Of a DNA stretch of 64,000 bases, positions 15,744 through 23,418 are shown one piece after another. The notes under the pieces were generated by a model. The model did no database searches, was not told the DNA's origin, and saw only the letters and a program-made list of their open reading frames with translations. The number at the start of each line of letters is the position of its first letter. Position 1 is the stretch's first letter. The DNA is from UBA1413 sp964567485. GTDB taxonomy: Bacteria > Bacteroidota > Bacteroidia > Bacteroidales > Prolixibacteraceae. The stretch spans positions 1 to 64,000 of the forward strand of contig CAZMMX010000014.1 of the NCBI GenBank assembly GCA_964567485.1, written 5' to 3'. Position numbers and translations under genes: made by a program.

Positions 15744-16304
15744 CTATTTAACACCAGCGGCTTTACCAGCCTTGCGTCTGAGCTGTTCGCCCACAAACTT
15801 AATCCCCTTGCCTTTGTAAGGCTCAGGTTCCCTGAACGACCTGATCTTAGCGGCTATCTGGCCAATCAGCTGTTTGTCGATCGACTTGAGCGTAATCAAC
15901 GGATTTCCGCGCTTTTCAGTCTTGGCTTCCAGGGTAATCTCCGGAGGCAGCTGAAGGTAAGTATGGTGGGAAAACCCCAACACGAGGTCCAGCACATTGT
16001 TGGGAAGCTGTTCAACCCTGTAACCTACACCAACCAGTTCCATCTTGATTTCGAAACCCTTGGTCACCCCGGTCACCATATTGTTCACCAGCGACCGGTA
16101 TAAGCCGTGCATGGAGCGGTTGGTCTTGTTGTCATCGGGGCGGGAAAACAAAAGGGAGGAACCCTCCTGGGTCACCGTGATCACCTTGTCCACCTGCTGG
16201 GAAAGCGTTCCCAGAGGCCCCTTGACGGTAATGGTGTTGTCGTCGCCGATCTTCACCGTTACTCCTGCCGGTATTTCTATGGGTAATTTACCTATCCTTG
16301 ACAT
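15744..16304 (-). CDS. rplF: Ribosomal protein L6
   Basis: 186 residues from the ATG at 16304, chosen because it gives the conserved 'MSRIGKLPIEIPAGV' and has AGGAGGAAT directly upstream; the open frame upstream overlaps rpsH. Two tandem L6 domains are present, the second ending 'PYKGKGIKFVGEQLRRKAGK'. It lies near the factor-binding site of the 50S subunit. Confidence 0.98.
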   Translation of the reverse strand: MSRIGKLPIEIPAGVTVKIGDDNTITVKGPLGTLSQQVDKVITVTQEGSSLLFSRPDDNKTNRSMHGLYRSLVNNMVTGVTKGFEIKMELVGVGYRVEQLPNNVLDLVLGFSHHTYLQLPPEITLEAKTEKRGNPLITLKSIDKQLIGQIAAKIRSFREPEPYKGKGIKFVGEQLRRKAGKAAGVK

Positions 16305-16317
16305 CGTATTCCTCCTA

Positions 16318-16725
16318 TTAATATACGTAACACAATACTTCACCACCCACTTTCAGCTCACGGGCTTCCTTATCGGTGATCACCCCTTTCGATGTAGAAA
16401 TGATGGCAATACCCAGTCCGTTAAGCACGCGGGGTATGTTCTCGGAATCGCAGTAGTTGCGGAGTCCCGGACGGCTTACCCTCTCCAGGGCCTTGATGGC
16501 CGATACCTTGGTTTCAGGATGGTATTTCAATGCAATCTTGATACTTCCCTGGAAGTTGACCTCCTCCTCGAACTTGTAGTTGAGAATATATCCCTTTTCC
16601 TTCAGGATACGGGTCATTTCCTTCTTGATGTTGGATGCAGGGATATCGACCACCCTGTGGTTAGCCCTGATGGCATTCCGCAACCGGGTCAGATAGTCTG
16701 CTATCGGATCTGTAACTTTACTCAT
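16318..16725 (-). CDS. rpsH: Ribosomal protein S8
   Basis: 135 residues. Early 16S rRNA binder. 'DPIADYLTRLRNAIRANHR' and the C-terminal 'GIAIISTSKGVITDKEAREL' are diagnostic. In E. coli S8 represses spc mRNA near the L5 start; no equivalent site was examined here. Confidence 0.98.
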   Translation of the reverse strand: MSKVTDPIADYLTRLRNAIRANHRVVDIPASNIKKEMTRILKEKGYILNYKFEEEVNFQGSIKIALKYHPETKVSAIKALERVSRPGLRNYCDSENIPRVLNGLGIAIISTSKGVITDKEARELKVGGEVLCYVY

Positions 16726-16746
16726 TTTATTTAACTCTTTTACCTG

Positions 16747-17016
16747 TTACCAACTTGCTTTCTTAACTCCGGGAATCAAACCTTCTGAAGCCATCTCACG
16801 GAAGTTGATCCTGCTGATTCCGAACTGGCGCATGTATCCTTTCGGACGGCCGGTCAGTTTGCAGCGGTTGTGCAACCTCACGCGTGAGGAGTTCTTCGGC
16901 AGCTTCTGCAAACCGATGAAATCACCTTCGGCTATGAGTTGGGCTCTCTTCTCGCTGTATTTTGCATAAAGCGCTGCACGTTTGACTTCCCGTGCCTTCA
17001 ACGACTCTTTAGCCAT
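16747..17016 (-). CDS. rpsN: Ribosomal protein S14 (zinc-free type)
   Basis: 89 residues ('REVKRAALYAKYSEKRAQLI', 'RLHNRCKLTGRPKGYMRQFG', 'REMASEGLIPGVKKASW'). The CxxC...CxxC zinc ribbon of the short S14 is absent, so this is the C-minus form. A 30S head protein. It starts 3 bases after rplE stops. Confidence 0.97.
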   Translation of the reverse strand: MAKESLKAREVKRAALYAKYSEKRAQLIAEGDFIGLQKLPKNSSRVRLHNRCKLTGRPKGYMRQFGISRINFREMASEGLIPGVKKASW

Positions 17017-17019
17017 AAC

Positions 17020-17577
17020 TTAATTCTTTTTGACGTTTTTGAATGGTAAACCTATTTCTTTCAGCAACGCAAAACCTTCTTCATCGGTGTTGGCTGTAGT
17101 CACGAAAGTGATGTTCATCCCGTTGATCTTATTCACCTTATCGATATTGATTTCGGGGAAGATGATCTGTTCGGGCACGCCAAGGGTATAGTTGCCCTGG
17201 CCATCCATCTTACTTTCAATGCCGCGAAAATCGCGGATACGGGGCAGGGCCACCGAAATCAAACGGTCGAGAAATTCGTACATTTGGTCGCGACGCAATG
17301 TCACACGCACGCCAATGGGCATTTTCTTCCTTAGTTTGAAGTTGGAGATGTCTTTTTTCGACTTGGTCTGGACGGCTTTCTGACCAGAGATCATGGTCAT
17401 CTCTTCAGTGGCCACTTCAATGATCTTCTTGTCGGCTATCGTTGAGCCAACACCCTGGTTAAGCACTATCTTTTCCAGCCGCGGTACCTGCATGACCGAC
17501 TTGTAGCTAAACTCCTTCATCAGGGCAGGTATAATCTCTTCCTTGTATTTTATTTCAAGGGTGGGTATGTAAGCCAT
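17020..17577 (-). CDS. rplE: Ribosomal protein L5
   Basis: 185 residues. Binds 5S rRNA and touches the P-site tRNA. 'VPRLEKIVLNQGVGSTIADK', 'LRKKMPIGVRVTLRRDQMYE' and 'EQIIFPEINIDKVNKINGM' identify it. The ATG shares one base with the rplX stop, implying translational coupling. Confidence 0.98.
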   Translation of the reverse strand: MAYIPTLEIKYKEEIIPALMKEFSYKSVMQVPRLEKIVLNQGVGSTIADKKIIEVATEEMTMISGQKAVQTKSKKDISNFKLRKKMPIGVRVTLRRDQMYEFLDRLISVALPRIRDFRGIESKMDGQGNYTLGVPEQIIFPEINIDKVNKINGMNITFVTTANTDEEGFALLKEIGLPFKNVKKN

Positions 17578-17900
17578 TACTTAATCTCCTCTCCAGATTT
17601 TTTGGAATAACGAACTAATTTACCGTTTTCATTCAGCTTGCGGCCGATGCGGGTGGGTTTTCCGGTTTTCGGATCTACCAGCATGAGGTTTGAGATGTGC
17701 ACGGGGCCCTCTTTCTCAATGATTCCTCCCTGCGGATGCTCAGTATTGGGCTTGGTATGCTTCTTGATCATATTCACGCCCTCAACGATCGCTCTCTCGG
17801 TCTTGCGGTTCACTTGCAATATGCGGCCTTTGCTTCCTGCGTAATCGCCGGAAATGACGACAACCAAGTCGCCCTTCCTGATATGTAACTTCTTCTGCAT
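17577..17900 (-). CDS. rplX: Ribosomal protein L24
   Basis: 107 residues with an N-terminal KOW motif ('KGDLVVVISGDYAGSKGRIL') and 'VEGVNMIKKHTKPNTEHPQG'. One of the assembly initiators of the 50S subunit. It overlaps rplE by one base. Confidence 0.98.
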   Translation of the reverse strand: MQKKLHIRKGDLVVVISGDYAGSKGRILQVNRKTERAIVEGVNMIKKHTKPNTEHPQGGIIEKEGPVHISNLMLVDPKTGKPTRIGRKLNENGKLVRYSKKSGEEIK

Positions 17901-17918
17901 GGTTTTCTGTTTTGCGGA

Positions 17919-18284
17919 TTATAGAACTTCGGGAGCCAGTGAAATAATCTTCATGTTCAGGTCGCGTAACTCACGGGCCACAGGTCCGAAAATACGGGTT
18001 CCTCTCATCTCACCGGCGTTATTCAACAGAACAACTGCATTGTCATCAAAGCGGATGTAAGATCCGTCGGGACGACGCACTTCCTTCTTGGTACGAACCA
18101 CGATCGCTCTTGAAACTGACCCCTTCTTGACGTCGGCACCGGGAGTGGCGCTCTTAACGGCCACAACGATGGTATCCCCAAGGGAGGCGTAATGCTTACG
18201 GGTACCGCCCAGAACACGGATGCAAAGAACCTCCTTCGCACCACTGTTATCTGCTACTATACATCTTGTTTCCTGCTGTATCAT
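17919..18284 (-). CDS. rplN: Ribosomal protein L14
   Basis: 121 residues ('MIQQETRCIVADNSGAKEVL', 'VKKGSVSRAIVVRTKKEVRR', 'NMKIISLAPEVL'). Located at the subunit interface. Two bases after rpsQ, at the S10/spc junction. Confidence 0.98.
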   Translation of the reverse strand: MIQQETRCIVADNSGAKEVLCIRVLGGTRKHYASLGDTIVVAVKSATPGADVKKGSVSRAIVVRTKKEVRRPDGSYIRFDDNAVVLLNNAGEMRGTRIFGPVARELRDLNMKIISLAPEVL

Positions 18285-18286
18285 GA

Positions 18287-18553
18287 TTACTTGGCTCTTT
18301 CAATGATTTCAACTAATCTCCAACATTTTTTCTTGCTCAGCGGCCGCGTTTCCATGATCCGCACAGTATCACCGATGTTGCAGGTGTTGTTGTCGTCGTG
18401 CGCATAGAACTTGGTGGTTTTGTTCACGAACTTGCCGTAAATCGGATGTTTGAATTTCCTCTTTTCGGCCACCACGATGGTTTTATCCATCTTGTTGCTT
18501 ACCACCACGCCGACACGCTCTTTTCTCAGATTTCTATCTTTATTCTCTTCCAT
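18287..18553 (-). CDS. rpsQ: Ribosomal protein S17
   Basis: 88 residues, an OB-fold 16S rRNA binder ('RKERVGVVVSNKMDKTIVVA', 'KFVNKTTKFYAHDDNNTCNI', 'DTVRIMETRPLSKKKCWRLV'). Standard place between rpmC and rplN. Confidence 0.98.
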   Translation of the reverse strand: MEENKDRNLRKERVGVVVSNKMDKTIVVAEKRKFKHPIYGKFVNKTTKFYAHDDNNTCNIGDTVRIMETRPLSKKKCWRLVEIIERAK

Positions 18554-18571
18554 TGCTGCATTAATGTGTTA

Positions 18572-18766
18572 TTAAACTTCCCTGCTGCGAAGAATAGTCT
18601 TCATCCTGGCAATGTTCCTGCGCGATTCGCGGATCTTCATCGGATTGTCGAGCGGCGACACGCTGTGGTTCAATCTCAGACGAACAAGACTCTCCTGTTC
18701 GGTTTGCAAACGCTCCAATATCTCCTTGCTTGTAAGCTCTCTTATTTCAGACGTTTTCATACTCAT
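18572..18766 (-). CDS. rpmC: Ribosomal protein L29
   Basis: 64 residues ('SEIRELTSKEILERLQTEQE', 'NPMKIRESRRNIARMKTILR'). A helical hairpin near the peptide exit tunnel, where it contributes to the docking site for trigger factor and SRP. Confidence 0.97.
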   Translation of the reverse strand: MSMKTSEIRELTSKEILERLQTEQESLVRLRLNHSVSPLDNPMKIRESRRNIARMKTILRSREV

Positions 18767-18774
18767 TTCTCCTA

Positions 18775-19194
18775 TTATTCAACAAAATCACGTCTTACGA
18801 CAAACTTGGTGGTAATGGGCAGTTTTTGTGCTGCCAGGCGAAGGGCTTCCTTGGCCATGGCGAAGGGAACGCCTTCGGCTTCGATGATAATGCGCCCGGG
18901 GGTGATGGGAGCCACGAAAGCTTCGGGGGCCCCTTTACCCTTCCCCATACGTACTTCTGCAGGCTTCTTGGTGATCGGCTTGTCGGGAAAAATCCTGATC
19001 CAGATCTGGCCCTGACGCTGCATGTAACGGGTCACGGCAACCCTGGCGGCCTCAATCTGGCGCCCGGTGATCCACGCTTCCTCCAATGCCTTGATTCCGA
19101 AGGAACCGAAAGCCAGCTGGTTTCCCCGCTGGGCATTCCCCTTCATCTTGCCCTTTTGGACTCTCCTGAATTTTACTCTTTTTGGCTGTAACAT
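18775..19194 (-). CDS. rplP: Ribosomal protein L16
   Basis: 139 residues ('MLQPKRVKFRRVQKGKMKGN', 'ITGRQIEAARVAVTRYMQRQ', 'MGKGKGAPEAFVAPITPGRI'). Contacts tRNA in the A site. The conserved N-terminus fixes the start. Confidence 0.98.
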   Translation of the reverse strand: MLQPKRVKFRRVQKGKMKGNAQRGNQLAFGSFGIKALEEAWITGRQIEAARVAVTRYMQRQGQIWIRIFPDKPITKKPAEVRMGKGKGAPEAFVAPITPGRIIIEAEGVPFAMAKEALRLAAQKLPITTKFVVRRDFVE

Positions 19195-19222
19195 CTCTTT
19201 CTTATTCTAGCGTGTTAACCCC

Positions 19223-19936
19223 CTATTTTCTTCTTTTCCTGTTACCTCCGCCGCCTTTCGGTGCCCCATTGCGGCCCGGCTTCGGGCTTGCATTGGGAGA
19301 AAGATCGGGGACTCCATAAACCATACCCTTGCAAATCCACACCTTCACGCCGATGAGCCCGGTTTTGGTCAGGGCTTCACCAAGTGCGTAATCGATGTCG
19401 GCTCTCAGCGTATGGAGGGGAGTGCGGCCATCCTTATACATCTCCGAACGGGCCATCTCAGCACCGTTCAAACGGCCCGATACCTGCACCTTGATCCCTT
19501 CGGCGCCCATACGCATGGTCGAGGCAATGGACATCTTTACCGCCCTGCGGTATGCCACTTTCCCTTCCACCTGACGGGCTATGTTGTTGGCCACAATTCG
19601 GGCATCAAGTTCCGGACGCTTGATCTCAAAAATATTGATCTGTACCTCTTTGTTGGTGATCTTCTTGAGTTCTTCCTTCAACTTGTCCACTTCCTGGCCT
19701 CCCTTACCGATAATAATCCCCGGACGGGAAGTATGCACGGTAATGGTGATCAGCTTCAGCGTGCGCTCAATGATAATCTTTGAAATACTCGCTTTTGCCA
19801 GACGTGCATTCAGATAATCACGGATCTTCTGGTCTTCTACCAGCTTGTCCCCGTAATTATCCCCGCCAAACCAATTGGAATCCCATCCTTTAATGAATCC
19901 CAAACGATTGGATATTGGATTTACTTTCTGTCCCAT
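19223..19936 (-). CDS. rpsC: Ribosomal protein S3
   Basis: 237 residues. KH domain signature 'RPGIIIGKGGQEVDKLKEEL' (about 70-90) and C-terminal domain 'MRMGAEGIKVQVSGRLNGAE'. It lines the mRNA entry channel with S4 and S5. The tail 'GAPKGGGGNRKRRK' is a short Gly/Arg-rich extension. Six bases after rplV. Confidence 0.98.
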   Translation of the reverse strand: MGQKVNPISNRLGFIKGWDSNWFGGDNYGDKLVEDQKIRDYLNARLAKASISKIIIERTLKLITITVHTSRPGIIIGKGGQEVDKLKEELKKITNKEVQINIFEIKRPELDARIVANNIARQVEGKVAYRRAVKMSIASTMRMGAEGIKVQVSGRLNGAEMARSEMYKDGRTPLHTLRADIDYALGEALTKTGLIGVKVWICKGMVYGVPDLSPNASPKPGRNGAPKGGGGNRKRRK

Positions 19937-19942
19937 TTACTA

Positions 19943-20359
19943 TCAGTTAAGATTTTCTACAACTTCGTTTTTCCTGTCCACAAAAAGGGTCACGTGGTTC
20001 GAACGTTTCCTGATCCGGTGCGCACGACCCTGGGGTGCCGGCCGCAACCTCTTCAGAATACGTCCTGAATCTACCATGATCCGACTGACAACCAACGGGG
20101 TTTCCTCAATGCGGACCCCCTCGTTCTTCGCCTGCCAGTTGGCAATAGCCGACATGAGCAGTTTCTCCACCCTGTTCGACGCTTCCTTGGACGAAAATTT
20201 TAATACATCCAATGCCTTGTTCACCTCCATACCACGGATCAAATCGGCTACAAGCCTCATTTTCCGGGGAGATGTCGGGCAATTCTTTAAAACAGCAAAA
20301 TATTGTTGTTTCTTCGCTTCTTTACGCTTTTCAGCTGATTCTCTTTTTCTGGCACCCAT
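19943..20359 (-). CDS. rplV: Ribosomal protein L22
   Basis: 138 residues ('NCPTSPRKMRLVADLIRGME', 'APQGRAHRIRKRSNHVTLFV'). Its beta hairpin reaches into the exit tunnel. The N-terminal Lys/Glu-rich stretch of about 22 residues precedes the usual core. Confidence 0.97.
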   Translation of the reverse strand: MGARKRESAEKRKEAKKQQYFAVLKNCPTSPRKMRLVADLIRGMEVNKALDVLKFSSKEASNRVEKLLMSAIANWQAKNEGVRIEETPLVVSRIMVDSGRILKRLRPAPQGRAHRIRKRSNHVTLFVDRKNEVVENLN

Positions 20360-20396
20360 GGATACTCACTTTTTTAATTACAATCTACAGTTTGCC

Positions 20397-20663
20397 TTAT
20401 TTCCTGTTACCGGAATGGCCCCTGAAGGTCCGGGTAGGTGCAAATTCTCCTAAACGATGGCCAACCATGTTTTCGGTGACGTATACGGGGATGAATTTGT
20501 TCCCGTTGTGCACCGCGATGGTGTGCCCGACAAAATCAGGGGAAATAACGGAAGCCCTGGCCCAGGTCTTGACCACCGACTTCTTGCCGGCATCATTCAT
20601 CGCCAGAACTTTTTTCTCAAGCTTGAAGGCAATGTATGGGCCTTTTTTTAACGAACGACTCAT
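20397..20663 (-). CDS. rpsS: Ribosomal protein S19
   Basis: 88 residues ('MSRSLKKGPYIAFKLEKKVL', 'VYVTENMVGHRLGEFAPTRT'). Pairs with S13 in the 30S head. Follows rplB by 17 bases. Confidence 0.98.
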   Translation of the reverse strand: MSRSLKKGPYIAFKLEKKVLAMNDAGKKSVVKTWARASVISPDFVGHTIAVHNGNKFIPVYVTENMVGHRLGEFAPTRTFRGHSGNRK

Positions 20664-20680
20664 GTGTATCTCCTTTAAAA

Positions 20681-21505
20681 TTATTTCTTCCTACGTTCAA
20701 CGATATACCGGTTGGATGCCTTCTTCGGGGCACGGGTCTTGTAACCCTTGGCCAGCAACCCCTTGCGGGAACGCGGATGTCCTCCAGAAGCACGGCCTTC
20801 ACCACCACCCATCGGGTGATCCACCGGGTTCATGGCCACACCACGCACGCGGGGACGACGTCCCATCCAGCGGTTGCGACCAGCCTTACCCGATTTCTCA
20901 AGGTTGTGATCTCCGTTACCGACAATCCCTACGGTAGCCCTGCAGGTGGTCAACACCATACGGGTTTCGCCCGAGGGCAACTTTAAAGTGACATACTTGC
21001 CTTCGCGCGATGTCAACTGAGCATGAGTTCCTGCACTACGTGCCATAATGCCTCCCTGGCCAGGCTGAAGTTCAATGTTGTGAACCAGCGTTCCAAGAGG
21101 TATTTCAGCTAAAGGAAGGGTATTCCCGATTTCAGGATCAATGCCCGAACCGCTATTTACCTTCTGGCCTACCTGCAACCCATTGGGCGCCAGAATGTAT
21201 CGCTTCTCATTGTCTTCATACACCAGAAGAGCAATGTTAGCCGTACGGTTGGGATCGTACTGGATCGAATCGACAACCGCGGAAACCCCATCCTTGTTTC
21301 TCTTGAAATCAATGATGCGGTATTTCCGCTTATGTCCCCCACCTATATACCTCATTGTCATGCGGCCCTGGTTATTGCGACCACCAGATTTCCGCAGGGG
21401 CTCCAACAATGATTTCTCAGGCGTAGATGCAGTAATGGCGTCAAAAGCACTGATAACCTTGTGCCGCTGACCCGGTGATACTGGTTTAATTTTCCTTACT
21501 GCCAT
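20681..21505 (-). CDS. rplB: Ribosomal protein L2
   Basis: 274 residues. Needed for subunit joining and peptidyl-transferase structure. 'RNNQGRMTMRYIGGGHKRKY', 'AGTHAQLTSREGKYVTLKLP' and the conserved 'RPRVRGVAMNPVDHPMGGGE' near 220-240, containing the functional His, are present. Confidence 0.99.
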   Translation of the reverse strand: MAVRKIKPVSPGQRHKVISAFDAITASTPEKSLLEPLRKSGGRNNQGRMTMRYIGGGHKRKYRIIDFKRNKDGVSAVVDSIQYDPNRTANIALLVYEDNEKRYILAPNGLQVGQKVNSGSGIDPEIGNTLPLAEIPLGTLVHNIELQPGQGGIMARSAGTHAQLTSREGKYVTLKLPSGETRMVLTTCRATVGIVGNGDHNLEKSGKAGRNRWMGRRPRVRGVAMNPVDHPMGGGEGRASGGHPRSRKGLLAKGYKTRAPKKASNRYIVERRKK

Positions 21506-21513
21506 TTCTGTTA

Positions 21514-21804
21514 TTATATATTACTGTAAAAATCAATACTATTCCCTTCAGCCAGGGTGATAATCGCCTTCTTGTAGGTCGGCGTCTTTCCCGATATCAC
21601 TCCGGCCTTGGTAAACCTCGACTTCACTTTCCCTCCGCAAACCATCGTGTTCACGCTGTCTACCGAAACATTATAAAGACTCTCCACTGCTTTCTTGATC
21701 TGCAACTTGGTAGCCTTCCTCTGCACCATGAAGCCGTAACGGTTGTAACGCTCCCCCTGGGCAGTCATCTTTTCGGTCACTATGGGTTTAATCAATATAT
21801 CCAT
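21514..21804 (-). CDS. rplW: Ribosomal protein L23
   Basis: 96 residues ('MDILIKPIVTEKMTAQGERY', 'NRYGFMVQRKATKLQIKKAV'). Main docking site at the tunnel exit for trigger factor and SRP. Eight bases to rplB. Confidence 0.98.
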   Translation of the reverse strand: MDILIKPIVTEKMTAQGERYNRYGFMVQRKATKLQIKKAVESLYNVSVDSVNTMVCGGKVKSRFTKAGVISGKTPTYKKAIITLAEGNSIDFYSNI

Positions 21805-21816
21805 TTCGTAATGGTC

Positions 21817-22446
21817 TTAAAGCTTGAATACATCTTCGATTTTTTCTACCGAACCTTCCAGAATCACAAGAGTTTTGGTATTCAGTATCTGGTAAGTTGT
21901 TAATTCTGAAGCAGTTACAACCGAAACACCCTGTAAATTTCTGGAGGACAAATATATAGATTTATTTTCTTCCGGTAATACGAAAAGTGACTTTTTATCA
22001 GATATTTTCAGGTTTTCCGAAATAGCCACCATCTTTTGGGTTTTGGGGGTGTCGAGAATGAAATTCTCCAGAATCACAATATCGTTGTCCTGGGCCTTGT
22101 GGGCCAGGGCCGACATGCGGGCCAGAAGCTTCACTTTCTTGTTCAGTTTAAAACTGTAGTTGCGTGGGCGGGGTCCAAAGGCACGACCTCCACCGACGAT
22201 GGTCGGTGAGGTGATCATCCCTGCACGCGCCGTTCCGGTACCCTTCTGACGTTTGATCTTCTTGGTACTTCCGGCCACTTCGCCCCTCTCCTTGCTCTTG
22301 TGGGTGCCCTGACGCTGATTGGCCATATACTGCTTTACATCGAGGTAAATGGCATGATCATTGGGCTCAATACCGAAAATCTCGTCATTCAGCATGACTT
22401 TCCTTCCGGTTTCTTTTCCTTCTATATTGAATACACTTAATTCCAT
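21817..22446 (-). CDS. rplD: Ribosomal protein L4
   Basis: 209 residues ('MELSVFNIEGKETGRKVMLN', 'RQGTHKSKERGEVAGSTKKI', 'GGGRAFGPRPRNYSFKLNKK'). A loop reaches the exit tunnel. In E. coli L4 autoregulates the S10 operon. It overlaps the 3' end of rplC by 10 bases, suggesting coupled translation. Confidence 0.98.
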   Translation of the reverse strand: MELSVFNIEGKETGRKVMLNDEIFGIEPNDHAIYLDVKQYMANQRQGTHKSKERGEVAGSTKKIKRQKGTGTARAGMITSPTIVGGGRAFGPRPRNYSFKLNKKVKLLARMSALAHKAQDNDIVILENFILDTPKTQKMVAISENLKISDKKSLFVLPEENKSIYLSSRNLQGVSVVTASELTTYQILNTKTLVILEGSVEKIEDVFKL

Positions 22447-23066
22447 TGTTTCCGAATTGAGACGTAAGACCCCTTTGCTCCGGGAACTGATCCCTTGAGT
22501 ATTATCAAATTCTGTTCAGGTATAACCTTGAGTACGAGAAGGTTTTCGATGGTCTTTCTTTCGCCGCCCATCCGTCCTGCCATGCGCAGTCCTTTCATTA
22601 CCCTTGAAGGCCATGAAGAAGCTCCCAGAGATCCCGGGGCACGGAGCCGGTTATGCTGACCGTGGGTCGAATCTCCCACTCCACCAAAACCATGACGGCG
22701 TACCACCCCCTGAAAACCTTTTCCTTTGGAGACCCCTTCCACATCAACAAAATCATTGATGTTGAAAATGTCTACATTAATCACGTCACCCAGGTTGAAA
22801 TGCCCCCTGAAGGTGTCCTTGAATTCCACCACCTTGCGTTTGGGCGTGGTCCCGGCCTTCTTGAAATGCCCGAACTCTGCCTTGTTGGCGCTCTTCTCCT
22901 TCTTCTCATCGAAGGAGAGTTGCAACGCATGGTAGCCGTCCTTTTCCACGGTCTTAACCTGTGACACGACACAGGGACCGGCTTCAATCACAGTGCATGG
23001 GATGTTTTTCCCCTCAACACTGAATACGGATGTCATTCCGATTTTTTTTCCAATAATTCCAGCCAT
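22437..23066 (-). CDS. rplC: Ribosomal protein L3
   Basis: 209 residues ('MAGIIGKKIGMTSVFSVEGK', 'VSKGKGFQGVVRRHGFGGVG', 'GRMGGERKTIENLLVLKVIP'). 50S assembly initiator near the peptidyl-transferase centre. The long gly-rich loop with 'RHGFGG' is intact. Confidence 0.98.
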   Translation of the reverse strand: MAGIIGKKIGMTSVFSVEGKNIPCTVIEAGPCVVSQVKTVEKDGYHALQLSFDEKKEKSANKAEFGHFKKAGTTPKRKVVEFKDTFRGHFNLGDVINVDIFNINDFVDVEGVSKGKGFQGVVRRHGFGGVGDSTHGQHNRLRAPGSLGASSWPSRVMKGLRMAGRMGGERKTIENLLVLKVIPEQNLIILKGSVPGAKGSYVSIRKQWN

Positions 23067-23092
23067 TTTTTACGACTACTTTTTGTTTATAC

Positions 23093-23398
23093 TCACACTT
23101 TAATTTCGACCTCTACTCCGCTGGGTAATTCCAGTTTCATCAGCGCGTCGATGGTCTTTGCCGTTGAACTGTAAATGTCGATCAGTCTCTTGTAAGAAGA
23201 AAGCTGAAACTGTTCCCTTGACTTTTTGTTCACAAAGGTCGACCGCAGAACCGTAAATACCCTGCGGTGCGTGGGAAGCGGAATCGGCCCGCTCACCACC
23301 GCTCCGGTAGTCTTCACCGTTTTGACGATCTTCTCAGCCGACTTGTCCACAAGATTGTGGTCGTACGATTGCAGTTTGATCCTGATTTTCTGACTCAT
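23093..23398 (-). CDS. rpsJ: Ribosomal protein S10
   Basis: 101 residues ('IRIKLQSYDHNLVDKSAEKI', 'VVSGPIPLPTHRRVFTVLRS', 'KKSREQFQLSSYKRLIDIYS'). It heads the S10 section and directly follows fusA; the tuf gene found between them in proteobacteria is absent, as is usual for Bacteroidota. S10 is also NusE. Confidence 0.98.
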   Translation of the reverse strand: MSQKIRIKLQSYDHNLVDKSAEKIVKTVKTTGAVVSGPIPLPTHRRVFTVLRSTFVNKKSREQFQLSSYKRLIDIYSSTAKTIDALMKLELPSGVEVEIKV

Positions 23399-23418
23399 AA
23401 TGAGAAAATGATTAATTT

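Noticed and set aside
23399..23418. Expected tuf gene between fusA and rpsJ
   Set aside because: Only 20 bases are there. Absence is normal for Bacteroidota, where tuf usually stands near the rpoBC region.
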